Shown here piece by piece: positions 54,071-61,859 of a DNA stretch of 64,000 nt. Source of the DNA: Litorimonas haliclonae (GTDB lineage: Bacteria > Pseudomonadota > Alphaproteobacteria > Caulobacterales > Maricaulaceae); assembly GCF_965138505.1 (NCBI RefSeq), contig NZ_CBCSCO010000003.1, positions 62,001 to 126,000 on the forward strand, read 5' to 3'. How positions within the stretch are numbered: position 1 is the stretch's first letter; each line of letters opens with the position of its first letter. The translations under genes and the position numbers were made by a program. The notes beneath the pieces are model-generated. The model did no database searches. It was not told where the DNA came from and worked only from the letters and a program-made list of their open reading frames with translations.

Positions 54071-55225
54071 CTAGCCTGTAATCCGTTCCAACATTCCAGA
54101 CCGTTTCTGTTCCAACAAAATGGAGCGACCTTCGTTTCTTTTGGCATACATTTTGTCCGAATCTATCCGGTTGATAGGGGTGTAAGTGGCGTCAAGAAAC
54201 GCGTCTTTATCGAGGGTGTTTGCAAGCATTGCTGCTCGGTCTGCTTTGGATGCGCCGCCGAGCGCTGCTTCCCAATTTCCTGAACGGCGATAGTCTGCCA
54301 TGCGGCGCGTATCGCCTTTGAATGATATCTCCCGCACAGCCCTAAAGTCTTTCGCAAAGCTGTCCTTTGATTTGTAAATTCGGCCGGACCGCATTCGTAT
54401 GAGCTGTGCATCAGGCATGAGCTGGAAGTCGAGTGATCGCTTGTAGTCGTCAATGGCGCCTATCGTTTCAGGGGACAGGGTAAAAATGGCCGTTGCTCTG
54501 GTTTTCTCCCGGGCGTTAAACATCAAGTCACCGTCTATCTGGCCGACTCTGAGAGCGCGCACATCGACAGGAGAGACCAGAGTGTCCCACATGATACGCA
54601 ATCCGACTGACAAGCCCGTATAGCCTGCCTCATGCGCGTCCAAGATATGCGTCGCGATCTCCTCAGCTAGCCAAAACGCGGATCGGCCGCGCGGCATGGG
54701 GTTTGGAAGAGAGGTCGCGGGGTTGTACTTGACCCATTGGCGTTTGACGCATTCCTTCATCAACTTCCGAAAGACCTGCATGGTTCGGTACCGCTCATAG
54801 CCGGAATGGTTTTGCTCCATGCGGATCTGAAAACGTTCGCAATCGCCTTCCGATATTTGGGTGATGAATGTATCAGCAAAAGCGGGCTTCAAATACCGCC
54901 ACGCACGGCGATAATCATCTTTCCCCGCTCTGGACTTGCGCGAGAAGGCTTCCGACCGCGTAAAGTGCCAGTAGAGAGCGCCGAGCGTTCCGTTGCCATA
55001 AGGGCAGGCGGTTTTAACTACGGCTTCTATACCTTGAGCCTTGGCCAGCTTTCGCGCCTTCTGATACTCGGCGTTCCAGTAATGGGCTTTAGACCACGCC
55101 TCCGGCCCGTCTTTGCCGAGCGGCACATTGGAAAACCCCAAGGCCTTCATGCGCGGCGTTGGCTCCCAATAGGCCATTTCGTTACGCCGGATTCTGTAAT
55201 ATGGTATCTTTACCATTCCCATCAT
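54071..55225 (-). CDS. Tyrosine-recombinase-like phage integrase, atypical
   Basis: Expected to integrate the element at tRNA-His. The 384 residues show an N-terminal SAM-like/arm-type region (about 85-175, ending in NPATSLPNP) and a catalytic-domain-like region. Canonical residues are hard to place: at the first arginine box the sequence is WDTLVSPVDVRALRVGQID (residues 213-231), where S218 lies at the arginine position. K241 fits the beta-hairpin lysine. DTRRMADYRRSG (305-316) with LGGAS (322-326) stands where H-x-x-R and LGHSS usually are. Y348 (DATYTP) is the probable nucleophile. I recall similar SPVDVR integrases in alphaproteobacterial prophages. Its start overlaps the next gene upstream (55222). 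Confidence 0.8.
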   Translation of the reverse strand: MMGMVKIPYYRIRRNEMAYWEPTPRMKALGFSNVPLGKDGPEAWSKAHYWNAEYQKARKLAKAQGIEAVVKTACPYGNGTLGALYWHFTRSEAFSRKSRAGKDDYRRAWRYLKPAFADTFITQISEGDCERFQIRMEQNHSGYERYRTMQVFRKLMKECVKRQWVKYNPATSLPNPMPRGRSAFWLAEEIATHILDAHEAGYTGLSVGLRIMWDTLVSPVDVRALRVGQIDGDLMFNAREKTRATAIFTLSPETIGAIDDYKRSLDFQLMPDAQLIRMRSGRIYKSKDSFAKDFRAVREISFKGDTRRMADYRRSGNWEAALGGASKADRAAMLANTLDKDAFLDATYTPINRIDSDKMYAKRNEGRSILLEQKRSGMLERITG

Positions 55226-55431
55226 CCCTTTGAGAACGCCTTGCGCATCTCCAAGTCAATAATATTGGCAGACTGTTCCTGTGCGTGGTTCTGGGGAGAA
55301 GTTGTGATTAAGTCATATTGACCATAGCCTTTGTCCACGACCCGCGTCACGACCAAGCCAGCCGATTGCGCGTCGTCGATCATGCGCTGGAGCTTGCTTC
55401 TTCGCTTTGGGTTTTGGGAAGGGGAGGTCAT
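55222..55431 (-). CDS. Small phage protein upstream of integrase
   Basis: A 69-residue basic-then-acidic protein (MTSPSQNPKRRSKLQRMIDDAQSAGL... ending MRKAFSKG). Its ATG at 55431 shares bases with the TAA of the next small gene (TAATG), and its end overlaps the integrase start by four bases, so it is translated with both. Small proteins at this position in other phages can be excisionases, but no helix-turn-helix is evident here; the function is unknown. Confidence 0.7.
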   Translation of the reverse strand: MTSPSQNPKRRSKLQRMIDDAQSAGLVVTRVVDKGYGQYDLITTSPQNHAQEQSANIIDLEMRKAFSKG

Positions 55432-55586
55432 TACCACACCCCAATAATCACCAAAGAGAACACAGAGATCAATAAAGGTGAAATCTTTCCAGTGTCCTCA
55501 AATGCCATAAAACCCCCTGCACAGAGCACTCCCAACATAATTTTGGCTGCAATCTCAATTATTATATCGGTCAACTTCTTCTCCAT
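55431..55586 (-). CDS. 51-residue predicted membrane protein
   Basis: Reading the reverse strand from ATG at 55586 to TAA at 55433-55431 gives 51 residues. Two hydrophobic stretches are visible: DIIIEIAAKIMLGVLCAGGF (about 7-26) and SPLLISVFSLVIIGVW (36-51), with charged residues between (EDTGK). This resembles a small two-pass membrane protein. Its start lies inside the end of the 54-residue gene (32 bases overlap, different frame), and its stop overlaps the next start. Function unknown; too few features for a holin call. Confidence 0.65.
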   Translation of the reverse strand: MEKKLTDIIIEIAAKIMLGVLCAGGFMAFEDTGKISPLLISVFSLVIIGVW

Positions 55587-55719
55587 CAGTCATTTGATTG
55601 AAACCTTGCCAGATTGCGGGAAGCCCTACGGCGATGAGGTGGCGATTTATGTTTTTTACGGCGGGCGGGCAGGGGCTGGGTTGCGCGTCTTTTTGCGGTT
55701 GTTCAGTTGATTTTCCCAT
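55555..55719 (-). CDS. 54-residue small phage protein
   Basis: Reverse-strand ATG at 55719 overlaps the TGA of the J-domain gene (ATGA, 55719-55721) and leads to a 54-residue product (MGKSTEQPQKDAQ ... then VKNINRHLIAVGLPAIWQGFN), stop TGA at 55557-55555. The N-terminal third is Pro/Gln/Lys-rich and probably disordered, the rest more structured. The exact four-base overlap with the upstream gene is the best evidence that it is real. No homology is recognised. Confidence 0.65.
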   Translation of the reverse strand: MGKSTEQPQKDAQPSPCPPAVKNINRHLIAVGLPAIWQGFNQMTDGEEVDRYNN

Positions 55720-56333
55720 CATGCCACACTCCCCAAAGCCGCATCGCGCGCCTGAATTAGCGCAGCCATGTCCACATCATTTCCGCCTTTGTCGGAATGG
55801 TGTTGCTTGGCCATACTCTTGAACCGCGTCCGAATTTCTTCGCCTGATGGATATTCGTCGAAACGGAAGTTTAAGACAGCGCGCCAATCACCGCCGCCGC
55901 TCATAGGGGCGGGAAGGGCGGCAAAGCCAGTAAAGGCTTTCTCCATCATTGTGCCGCCGCCATTACGCTCAAGGTCTCGCATGGCTTTTATGGCAAGCGT
56001 CAAGCGGCGAACATTGCACTCCGGCTCGATAAAGTCGTCCATGGCCATAACCATGTCTTTACCGTTCCATTTGAAGTAAATCGCTATGCCCGGGTCTTCC
56101 GGTCTGCGCTGTCCGCTGCGAATAGAGCCGTCGAGGTTTCGTACGAGGTTGGACGACACAATCACGCTTTCGACGCCGAGGCGTTCCAGCTCTGAGTATA
56201 ACCCCGATTGGGCCTTATACATGCTGAGGAAACCGCTATTCGTGCGGTATTTGTAACGACCCTCCTCACGTTCGTGTTCTGACGTGCGAGGCCATGCGGT
56301 GGGCCATGAGAGGGGATAAGCATCTACTGACAT
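55719..56333 (-). CDS. J-domain protein of the element
   Basis: A 204-residue protein whose C-terminal 55 residues resemble a DnaJ J-domain: YPSGEEIRTRFKSMAKQHHSDKGGNDVDMAALIQARDAAL. The critical HPD tripeptide that stimulates DnaK is HSD here (Pro to Ser), still with DKGG after it. The N-terminal 140 residues (with YPLSWPTAWPRT at the start and DPGIAIYFKWNGKDMVMAMD in the middle) are shared with phage proteins of unknown role. It may recruit host DnaK to the phage replication complex, which is inference. It overlaps the next gene by ten bases. Confidence 0.8.
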   Translation of the reverse strand: MSVDAYPLSWPTAWPRTSEHEREEGRYKYRTNSGFLSMYKAQSGLYSELERLGVESVIVSSNLVRNLDGSIRSGQRRPEDPGIAIYFKWNGKDMVMAMDDFIEPECNVRRLTLAIKAMRDLERNGGGTMMEKAFTGFAALPAPMSGGGDWRAVLNFRFDEYPSGEEIRTRFKSMAKQHHSDKGGNDVDMAALIQARDAALGSVA

Positions 56334-56707
56334 TGGAGTCCGCCTTTCGTCAAAATGTTAGGGACGACCACGTCTGGCGACTGGTTTTTCTGCTTTGGTC
56401 GGTCATCGATGAACGAGCCGTTCAAAACGGCATCTCTTACGACGACCAAGCCTGTAATTGCTTTTGATAGGTGGTGGACGCCGCTATCTGGATCAACATC
56501 CTCTCCGCTCATCCAAGCCGTTAGATGGCGCATCGTGCTGTCATAATAATCCGATGCTTCAATTGGCTTTTCGCGCCAGTTATATGCTCCGTATTTTCGT
56601 GCGCCTTCGGCCATGCCTTCTGCGATTTCATTCAAAACCGGAATTGGCAGAAACTGGAATTGCCTTTTCTGGCGGCCTGCTAAAGCTTTTGGGTTTGTTT
56701 TCGCCAT
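56324..56707 (-). CDS. dATP/dGTP diphosphohydrolase-like protein (DUF5664 type)
   Basis: A 127-residue protein with the pattern EIAEGMAEGARKYGAYNWRE, STMRHLTAWMSGEDVDPDSGVHHLSKAITGLVVV, which I recognise as the phage family annotated as the dATP/dGTP diphosphohydrolase N-terminal domain (DUF5664). The same domain is in MazZ of phages that replace adenine by diaminopurine, but it is also widespread in ordinary phages. Its role in nucleotide pool control is therefore an inference from homology. Charged residues E, K, H and D of the MazG-like fold are present. It directly follows the exonuclease gene. Confidence 0.75.
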   Translation of the reverse strand: MAKTNPKALAGRQKRQFQFLPIPVLNEIAEGMAEGARKYGAYNWREKPIEASDYYDSTMRHLTAWMSGEDVDPDSGVHHLSKAITGLVVVRDAVLNGSFIDDRPKQKNQSPDVVVPNILTKGGLQCQ

Positions 56708-57264
56708 CAGTTCGTCTCCCGTTTCAGCTCATCAAGTTTCTGATATATCGCTCTGACAGTCTTCGCCTGGGCCAGAGCGTCGTTCAGCGCGTCATGCGCT
56801 TCCGAAGCACGAAAGCCCGCTACAAAAGGACTGGTGGCTTTTAGCGTTCGCAGACACCGGCTATTCCAAAACTTCCACGGCGTTTGCTGTTCAATAGAAT
56901 TATACAGACTGACCAGAATCGGTTCATCAAAAGCCGGGCCGTTACTCCAGAGCCAAGTGCTCTCGATCGCATGTTTCTGCCATGAGGCTGTAAAATCTGA
57001 TAGAACGTCCTCAATCTCATCTTTCCCGGAAGAAACTCTCTGGAAAAGGTCTTGGTCTTGGGTTTCCCACCAGTCGGCTGTCGAAGGCGTGACAGTTCTG
57101 CCGAGCATCTTCTGTTCGAGTTGGCAAAACATACGGCGGAACCCAACCGGCTTTTCGTTGTCTTTACGATTGAAAAAACACCAACCCATTTGCAACACAA
57201 CACTGTCTGGTGTGGGCCCCATCGTCTCGAAATCGATCATGCAATCCGTGAAATTCTGGGGCAT
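56707..57264 (-). CDS. DEDD-type 3'-5' exonuclease
   Basis: A 185-residue exonuclease related to the Rv2179c/RecE-like (DUF5051) group. Metal-binding motifs are in the expected order: MIDFETMGP (D and E, about residues 9-14), NGPAFDEPIL (D, about 108) and EAHDALNDALAQAKTVR (H and D, about 155-160). It probably processes phage DNA or RNA ends. It shares its first base with the preceding gene's stop region and its end with the next gene's start. Confidence 0.85.
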   Translation of the reverse strand: MPQNFTDCMIDFETMGPTPDSVVLQMGWCFFNRKDNEKPVGFRRMFCQLEQKMLGRTVTPSTADWWETQDQDLFQRVSSGKDEIEDVLSDFTASWQKHAIESTWLWSNGPAFDEPILVSLYNSIEQQTPWKFWNSRCLRTLKATSPFVAGFRASEAHDALNDALAQAKTVRAIYQKLDELKRETN

Positions 57265-57899
57265 TACTTTCTCTCCTTTATTAATTCGTAAAGACGTTGC
57301 TCGACTTTCGCCGTCGCCAAGATTGTTGGCTTCAGTTCCACGGGCGCGTTGTCATACTCGCGTCCTGCATTTCCTGCGACGAGGCGCGTTTTCATGCCGT
57401 TGGGCATGCACTCCCAGTTCGTAGGGCAGGTGTTGAGTTTGTTCCCGTCCAGGCATTTCAGAAAGTATCCTTCAGGAACTGGGCCGTTCTGCTGCTCCCA
57501 TAGGTGCCGATGTTTCAGCACGAAATGGCCACGGTGCCCGGTATGGGGGTTTGTCTCGTCTATTTTGATGAGAATATAACCATCTTTAGGGCAGACGCGT
57601 TCTGAACCTATAGGGCGTTGATTTGGCGGCTGGGTGCCCTTTTTGAACCAGCCCTTTTCACTACCGGGAGCGCACCACCCTTTTCGTCCTTTGTTATGAG
57701 AGACATGGCCTTTGGAATAACAACCTGTTCGACCCGTTTTCAGGCCCATCCGCGTACATTTGGCCTTGATGTTCTCCAGAGAGACATTGCGACCAAAGGC
57801 ATCGTTAAACAGCTCAGCAAGCCTGCGACGGGGCGTTTTGGCGTGGCTACGTAGAAACGCGAGCTCTTCTTCACTATAGTTTATTTGCCGTCCCTTCAT
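57264..57899 (-). CDS. HNH endonuclease-like protein
   Basis: A 211-residue protein with an N-terminal helix-turn-helix-like part (SEEELAFLRSHAKTPRRRLAELFNDAFGRNVSLENIKAKCTRMGL) and a C-terminal HNH-like core: HRHLWEQQNGPVPEGYFLKCLDGNKLNTCPTNWECM. Compared with typical HNH (HH before the DG), the catalytic histidine position reads KC, so activity is uncertain. It could be a homing-type endonuclease or a phage regulator derived from one. The overlap with both neighbours (four bases or less) shows it is an integral part of the operon. Confidence 0.75.
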   Translation of the reverse strand: MKGRQINYSEEELAFLRSHAKTPRRRLAELFNDAFGRNVSLENIKAKCTRMGLKTGRTGCYSKGHVSHNKGRKGWCAPGSEKGWFKKGTQPPNQRPIGSERVCPKDGYILIKIDETNPHTGHRGHFVLKHRHLWEQQNGPVPEGYFLKCLDGNKLNTCPTNWECMPNGMKTRLVAGNAGREYDNAPVELKPTILATAKVEQRLYELIKERK

Positions 57900-58138
57900 G
57901 GTTTTGGCTTCTGCTCAATCATGGGAAGGTTCGCGGATACTCCGGCGCCGTGCGTCGCCATGAGTTTTGCCGCATTCAGTTGTAGATTGGCATTTTGGAT
58001 AATCTTGTCGGATACGTCCGTAATGGCCTTCGCCCGCTTGATCTCAGTTTCAAGCTTCTCTCCGTCAATATCTCTATCATTCAGGAAGTCGAGAGTTTCG
58101 AATAGGTGATTGTTAAGGTCTGATAGCTTGTTCTTCAT
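57896..58138 (-). CDS. Conserved small phage protein
   Basis: An 80-residue, mostly helical protein: LSDLNNHLFETLDFLNDRDIDGEKLETEIKRAKAITDVSDKIIQNANLQLNAAKL. This pattern (DLNNHLFE ... EIxRAKAI ... IIxNAxLxLxA) is familiar from many phage genomes next to helicase and nuclease genes. The function is unknown; it could be a helicase or polymerase accessory factor. It overlaps the helicase gene by four bases. Confidence 0.75.
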   Translation of the reverse strand: MKNKLSDLNNHLFETLDFLNDRDIDGEKLETEIKRAKAITDVSDKIIQNANLQLNAAKLMATHGAGVSANLPMIEQKPKP

Positions 58139-59757
58139 GGGGTTGTTCTCCGTTTCACGTCTTTCTTGAGGGCGTCCAAAAGCGCTTTTTGCGTCGTGTT
58201 CTTCGCTTCTAAGGCCGCCATGACTGTTTCATCGACGCTGTCCTTGATGATGATGTGGTGTGCTATGACGGGTTTGGTCTGGCCCTGTCGGTGCAGGCGC
58301 TTATTGAACTGCTGATAGAGTTCCAGTGACCAATTCAACCCATACCAAACGAGAGTATTGCCTCCGTCCTGGAGGTTCAAACCGTGGCCGGCGCTTGCGG
58401 GGTGAGCGAGTAAGAGAGGTATTTTACCCGCGTTCCATTTCTCGATTGTGGCGTTGTCAGCGTCCAATAGAACAGCTTGCTTAAACCGATTTTGGATCCG
58501 TTCGGCGTCACTCTTGTAGTTGTACGCAACTAAGACGGGCGACCCTGCGGCTTCATCAATAATATCGCTCAGCGCGTCCAGTTTTAAGGAATGAACATTG
58601 ACCGTGATGCGCTCGTCTGCGTCGCCCGAATAGATCGCCCCATTGGCAAACTGTAAGAGTTTATTCGTCAAAGAGGCCGCATGAAGGGCGGTGACATCTG
58701 CATCTTCAAGTTCTAGGATGAAATCCTTTTCCAAGGTTTTGTACTGTTTGGCGGTGTCGGCCGGCATATCGAGTTCTACTCGATTGAGAATATAAGGCGG
58801 TAAAGAAAGATAATCCTCGCTCGACAATGTCAGAACGATATCGTCCAACTTCTGGTAAATCTTATCTTTTACGCCGTCTTTCGGAGTCCATGTGAAGCCG
58901 TGGTAATCCTGATCGAAGTAAGCTCTACGGTAGGCTGTGATGGTCTTTCCGAGGCGTTCGCCGCCATCGAGTAAAAAGATTTGAGACCAAAGGTCGTGCA
59001 GTCCGTTGCTTGCGGGCGTCCCGGTCAGCTGTATCATTCTCTCTATTTTATTTCGCACCTTTTTAAGCGATTTGAACCGCTTGGACTGGTGGGACTTGAA
59101 GCTTGAAGACTCGTCTATAATAACGAAGTCATAGGGCCAGTTTTGCCCCCAATATTCGACGAGTTTCGTGACTAACTCGCGATTGATGACGTGAATGTCC
59201 GCGGGTTTCTCATAGGCCTTTTTACGCTTGGAAGCGGGGACGCATAGATTATTGACGACCAGTTTTCTCGTGTGCGCCCATTTGGTCACCTCGGACGGCC
59301 AGACAGATTTGGCTACACGTAAGGGGGCAATAACAAGGGCGTTCTCAAACTCAAACTCTTCCAAAAGGTCGACAGCTACTGTCAGCGTGGTCGCCGTCTT
59401 ACCCAGCCCCATATCCATCCATAATGCGCACTTTGGGTGGTCTTTGGCGAACTGCACGGCGCGCCGCTGGTAATCATGCAACATATCTCTTTGGAGACGG
59501 AAGACATCTTTGCCGTCCTCGACATTGTCAATAACATGGACGTCCATGCCTTCCGCCCGAAGCTCTCTTATTTCATAGGCTTGTAAAGGTGTCGGTTCTT
59601 CCCCGGCATCTTTAAATTCGATCATTTTGGTTTGGGATTTACGAAAATATATGCGGTCAGGAATGGCGTTGTGATTGACCGACCTGAACGGATAGGCACG
59701 CCATCCTTGCGCCTTCGCAAACTCGCCAACCTTTTTCTGAATGTGGGACTCAGACAC
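58135..59757 (-). CDS. Fused VRR-NUC nuclease and SNF2-type helicase
   Basis: A 540-residue phage DNA enzyme. Residues about 1-85 form a VRR-NUC domain (PD-(D/E)XK superfamily): VNHNAIPDRIYFRKSQTKMIEFKDAGEEPTPLQ, with D34, E47 and K49 as the probable metal site. Residues about 90-540 form a SNF2/superfamily 2 helicase with Walker A MDMGLGKT (114-121), Walker B IIDESSSFKS, motif III LTGTPASN, and LNLQDGGNTLVWYGLNWSLELYQQFNKRLHRQGQ (motifs V and VI). In most phages that I recall these two are separate neighbouring genes. It is probably a replication or recombination enzyme with its own structure-specific nuclease. Confidence 0.88.
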   Translation of the reverse strand: MSESHIQKKVGEFAKAQGWRAYPFRSVNHNAIPDRIYFRKSQTKMIEFKDAGEEPTPLQAYEIRELRAEGMDVHVIDNVEDGKDVFRLQRDMLHDYQRRAVQFAKDHPKCALWMDMGLGKTATTLTVAVDLLEEFEFENALVIAPLRVAKSVWPSEVTKWAHTRKLVVNNLCVPASKRKKAYEKPADIHVINRELVTKLVEYWGQNWPYDFVIIDESSSFKSHQSKRFKSLKKVRNKIERMIQLTGTPASNGLHDLWSQIFLLDGGERLGKTITAYRRAYFDQDYHGFTWTPKDGVKDKIYQKLDDIVLTLSSEDYLSLPPYILNRVELDMPADTAKQYKTLEKDFILELEDADVTALHAASLTNKLLQFANGAIYSGDADERITVNVHSLKLDALSDIIDEAAGSPVLVAYNYKSDAERIQNRFKQAVLLDADNATIEKWNAGKIPLLLAHPASAGHGLNLQDGGNTLVWYGLNWSLELYQQFNKRLHRQGQTKPVIAHHIIIKDSVDETVMAALEAKNTTQKALLDALKKDVKRRTTP

Positions 59758-59760
59758 TGT

Positions 59761-61833
59761 TTAATCCTTCCTGTATCGGGCGGCTTCAAACCCAGCCGCC
59801 GCCAAAGGGAAGCCTTCAGCAAAGTCAGGAACAGTCGCGAGGAGGGATGACAGCGCCGGAGCGTTAAATTCAGCTGTGTCAGGTGTTTCGGTGACCAGTT
59901 CATCGTGAACTGTCAGAATGATTTCGTAATTGCGATCTTCTGCTCGCAACATGCCTTCGCAAAGAATATCCCGGGAAAGCGACTGGCAGGCGTTCTCGAC
60001 GAATACCCCGCCATAAGAGGCTGAACGCTCCCACTGCTTGGTGAGGGGATTGACGCGCATATAAGTCAGCGTCCCGTCTCTCGTAAGCCTGGGCTCAAAG
60101 TAACAACAGAATTTACCGCTGGGCAGCTTCATTAAAAGATATGTGTGTCCGGCAAACTGGAGGGTTTTAAACCGGAGTTTTGGCCCCGCGCGATATACAC
60201 GCCCTTTATTCTTAAGAGCTAAACGAGCGGCTTCCTCGCATGCTTTCCAAAGCGAACAGATTGCCGGATGGCGATCGCGCCAAGCGAGTTTGACAGATTC
60301 ACTGGCAATCCATTCGTCATAAGATGTGTCCGACCCCTCGTTTCGCTCTTCGCCCCAGATCACCCAGTTATCCTTTGCGCGGGCGACAAACTGTCCCGCA
60401 CTGGCTTGGATAATAGGCATGAGGTCCGCCATCTGGTCTTTAGCAAAATTCTGACAAGCACCGACGCCGCCCTGATAGCCGAAAGCCAGCTCTGACACTT
60501 TGCCGAGACCGTTCCGTTCAGGCTTATTAACTTTAAGGGGGTCTTTGCCCAGAATACGACCTGCTGCAACTTTATAGAGGTCGGGACCGTCTCCGCGATC
60601 AAAAGCGCGAAAGGCTTCCAGTTTCCAAGTTTCGCCTGCCAGCCAAGCGTTCGCGCGGCCTTCGATATTGGATAAGTCAGAGACAACCAGTTTCTTATTC
60701 TCCGGAGCCACAACGACCCCGCGCAAAGCCGCGCTCCCATATAGCATGAGATTGTCAAATAGGTCCTCGTGCATATCGGCTTTCAACGCACGGATATAGC
60801 AATCAACAGAGACAGCGTCCGGCAGACCGCGGCTGGGCAGGTTTTGAGGCTGAAACGTTCTCCCAGACCAACGGCGGGTTCTGGCGGCCCCTGCATACTG
60901 CAAACCGCCTCGAAAGCGGCCATCCGGTGAAACTGCGGGTGCTAGGGTTTTATATTTGGCGGTAGACGTCTTGTTCGAACGAATTGAAATCTGCATCAAC
61001 TCTCGAAGGTCTTCTGGCAGTGCGTTGTCTGCTTTCAACATATCGCGAAAGGTCTGTGCCCGTGTGTTGTCTAAAGAGAGATCGAACCTGTCGTTCAAAT
61101 ATACACGGAACTGTTCCCGCATAGTAGGCCGCTGGACCGCGCCGCCGGTTAGTTCCACGAACCTTTTTGCCAGATTTATTTTCTCTGTGGCCGCCGCGCG
61201 GCTTCCGGCTTCTACAAGGTCCGTGTCGACGGCAAATCCGCGGTCATTTATTTTTTGATCCAGATGGTAAAGCGCTAGTTCGCTTTCTTTCATGTTCCAG
61301 CTGGGGAGACGCTTATCAATTTCGCGCATCGCAGTGATGTCCGCAGCCGCGTACTCGCAAAACCCTGCCCATTCTTCCGGATGGGTCTCTCTGGTATATC
61401 TATCAGCCTTATGATTTTTAGGTGCAGGTTTGCAGAAACGCTGGATATGTTTCTTTCCCGCTTTCAGTTTCGCCTTATCGGAAGGCAAGCCAAGGATTAC
61501 GCCTATCTGGTCGAGACTCCCGGGGAGGCCGTGAGCCATGGCTTTCACCATCGTGCAGCGCCAACGCGACCGTTTGGTATAAACGCCGAGAGCGTACCGA
61601 ATGACGTTTCTGTCAAACATTGCATTGTGCGCTATGATGGAATGCCCTGCATCTTCTAAGGCTTCGCGCAAATTCGCGGGCATTTCGCTGGTGTCAGTGC
61701 AGTCCCACAGGTGCACCGGCCCGTCATCAAACGCATAGCTAACAAGCATCGCCTCACATGTGCGCGTATATTCATACGTGCCTGCGGAGATGTCTTTCTC
61801 TGCGTTATAAGTCTCTGTATCGAGATAAATCAC
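59761..61833 (-). CDS. Family A DNA polymerase with 3'-5' exonuclease domain
   Basis: Phage replicative polymerase of 690 residues. The exonuclease domain has MIYLDTETYN (D5, E7), IIAHNAMFDRNV (D74) and EYAAADITAMREID (D165). The polymerase domain has motif A SDLSNIEGR (about 385-393), motif B K445 with GYQGG (in RNGLGKVSELAFGYQGG), and motif C LTVHDELV (HDE). Motif A carries DLS where E. coli Pol I has DYS, and the motif B phenylalanine position is Leu. The protein lacks the 5'-3' nuclease domain. It lies between the DUF2815 gene and the helicase fusion, as in many phages. Confidence 0.92.
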   Translation of the reverse strand: MIYLDTETYNAEKDISAGTYEYTRTCEAMLVSYAFDDGPVHLWDCTDTSEMPANLREALEDAGHSIIAHNAMFDRNVIRYALGVYTKRSRWRCTMVKAMAHGLPGSLDQIGVILGLPSDKAKLKAGKKHIQRFCKPAPKNHKADRYTRETHPEEWAGFCEYAAADITAMREIDKRLPSWNMKESELALYHLDQKINDRGFAVDTDLVEAGSRAAATEKINLAKRFVELTGGAVQRPTMREQFRVYLNDRFDLSLDNTRAQTFRDMLKADNALPEDLRELMQISIRSNKTSTAKYKTLAPAVSPDGRFRGGLQYAGAARTRRWSGRTFQPQNLPSRGLPDAVSVDCYIRALKADMHEDLFDNLMLYGSAALRGVVVAPENKKLVVSDLSNIEGRANAWLAGETWKLEAFRAFDRGDGPDLYKVAAGRILGKDPLKVNKPERNGLGKVSELAFGYQGGVGACQNFAKDQMADLMPIIQASAGQFVARAKDNWVIWGEERNEGSDTSYDEWIASESVKLAWRDRHPAICSLWKACEEAARLALKNKGRVYRAGPKLRFKTLQFAGHTYLLMKLPSGKFCCYFEPRLTRDGTLTYMRVNPLTKQWERSASYGGVFVENACQSLSRDILCEGMLRAEDRNYEIILTVHDELVTETPDTAEFNAPALSSLLATVPDFAEGFPLAAAGFEAARYRKD

Positions 61834-61859
61834 GGGCCGGTCTTTCTTAAGCTTTTTGA

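Noticed and set aside
55318..55710. Forward-strand frame of 130 codons in the element
   Set aside because: It lies opposite the two small reverse genes, which are coupled to their neighbours. All other element genes are reverse, and the forward product has no recognisable motif.
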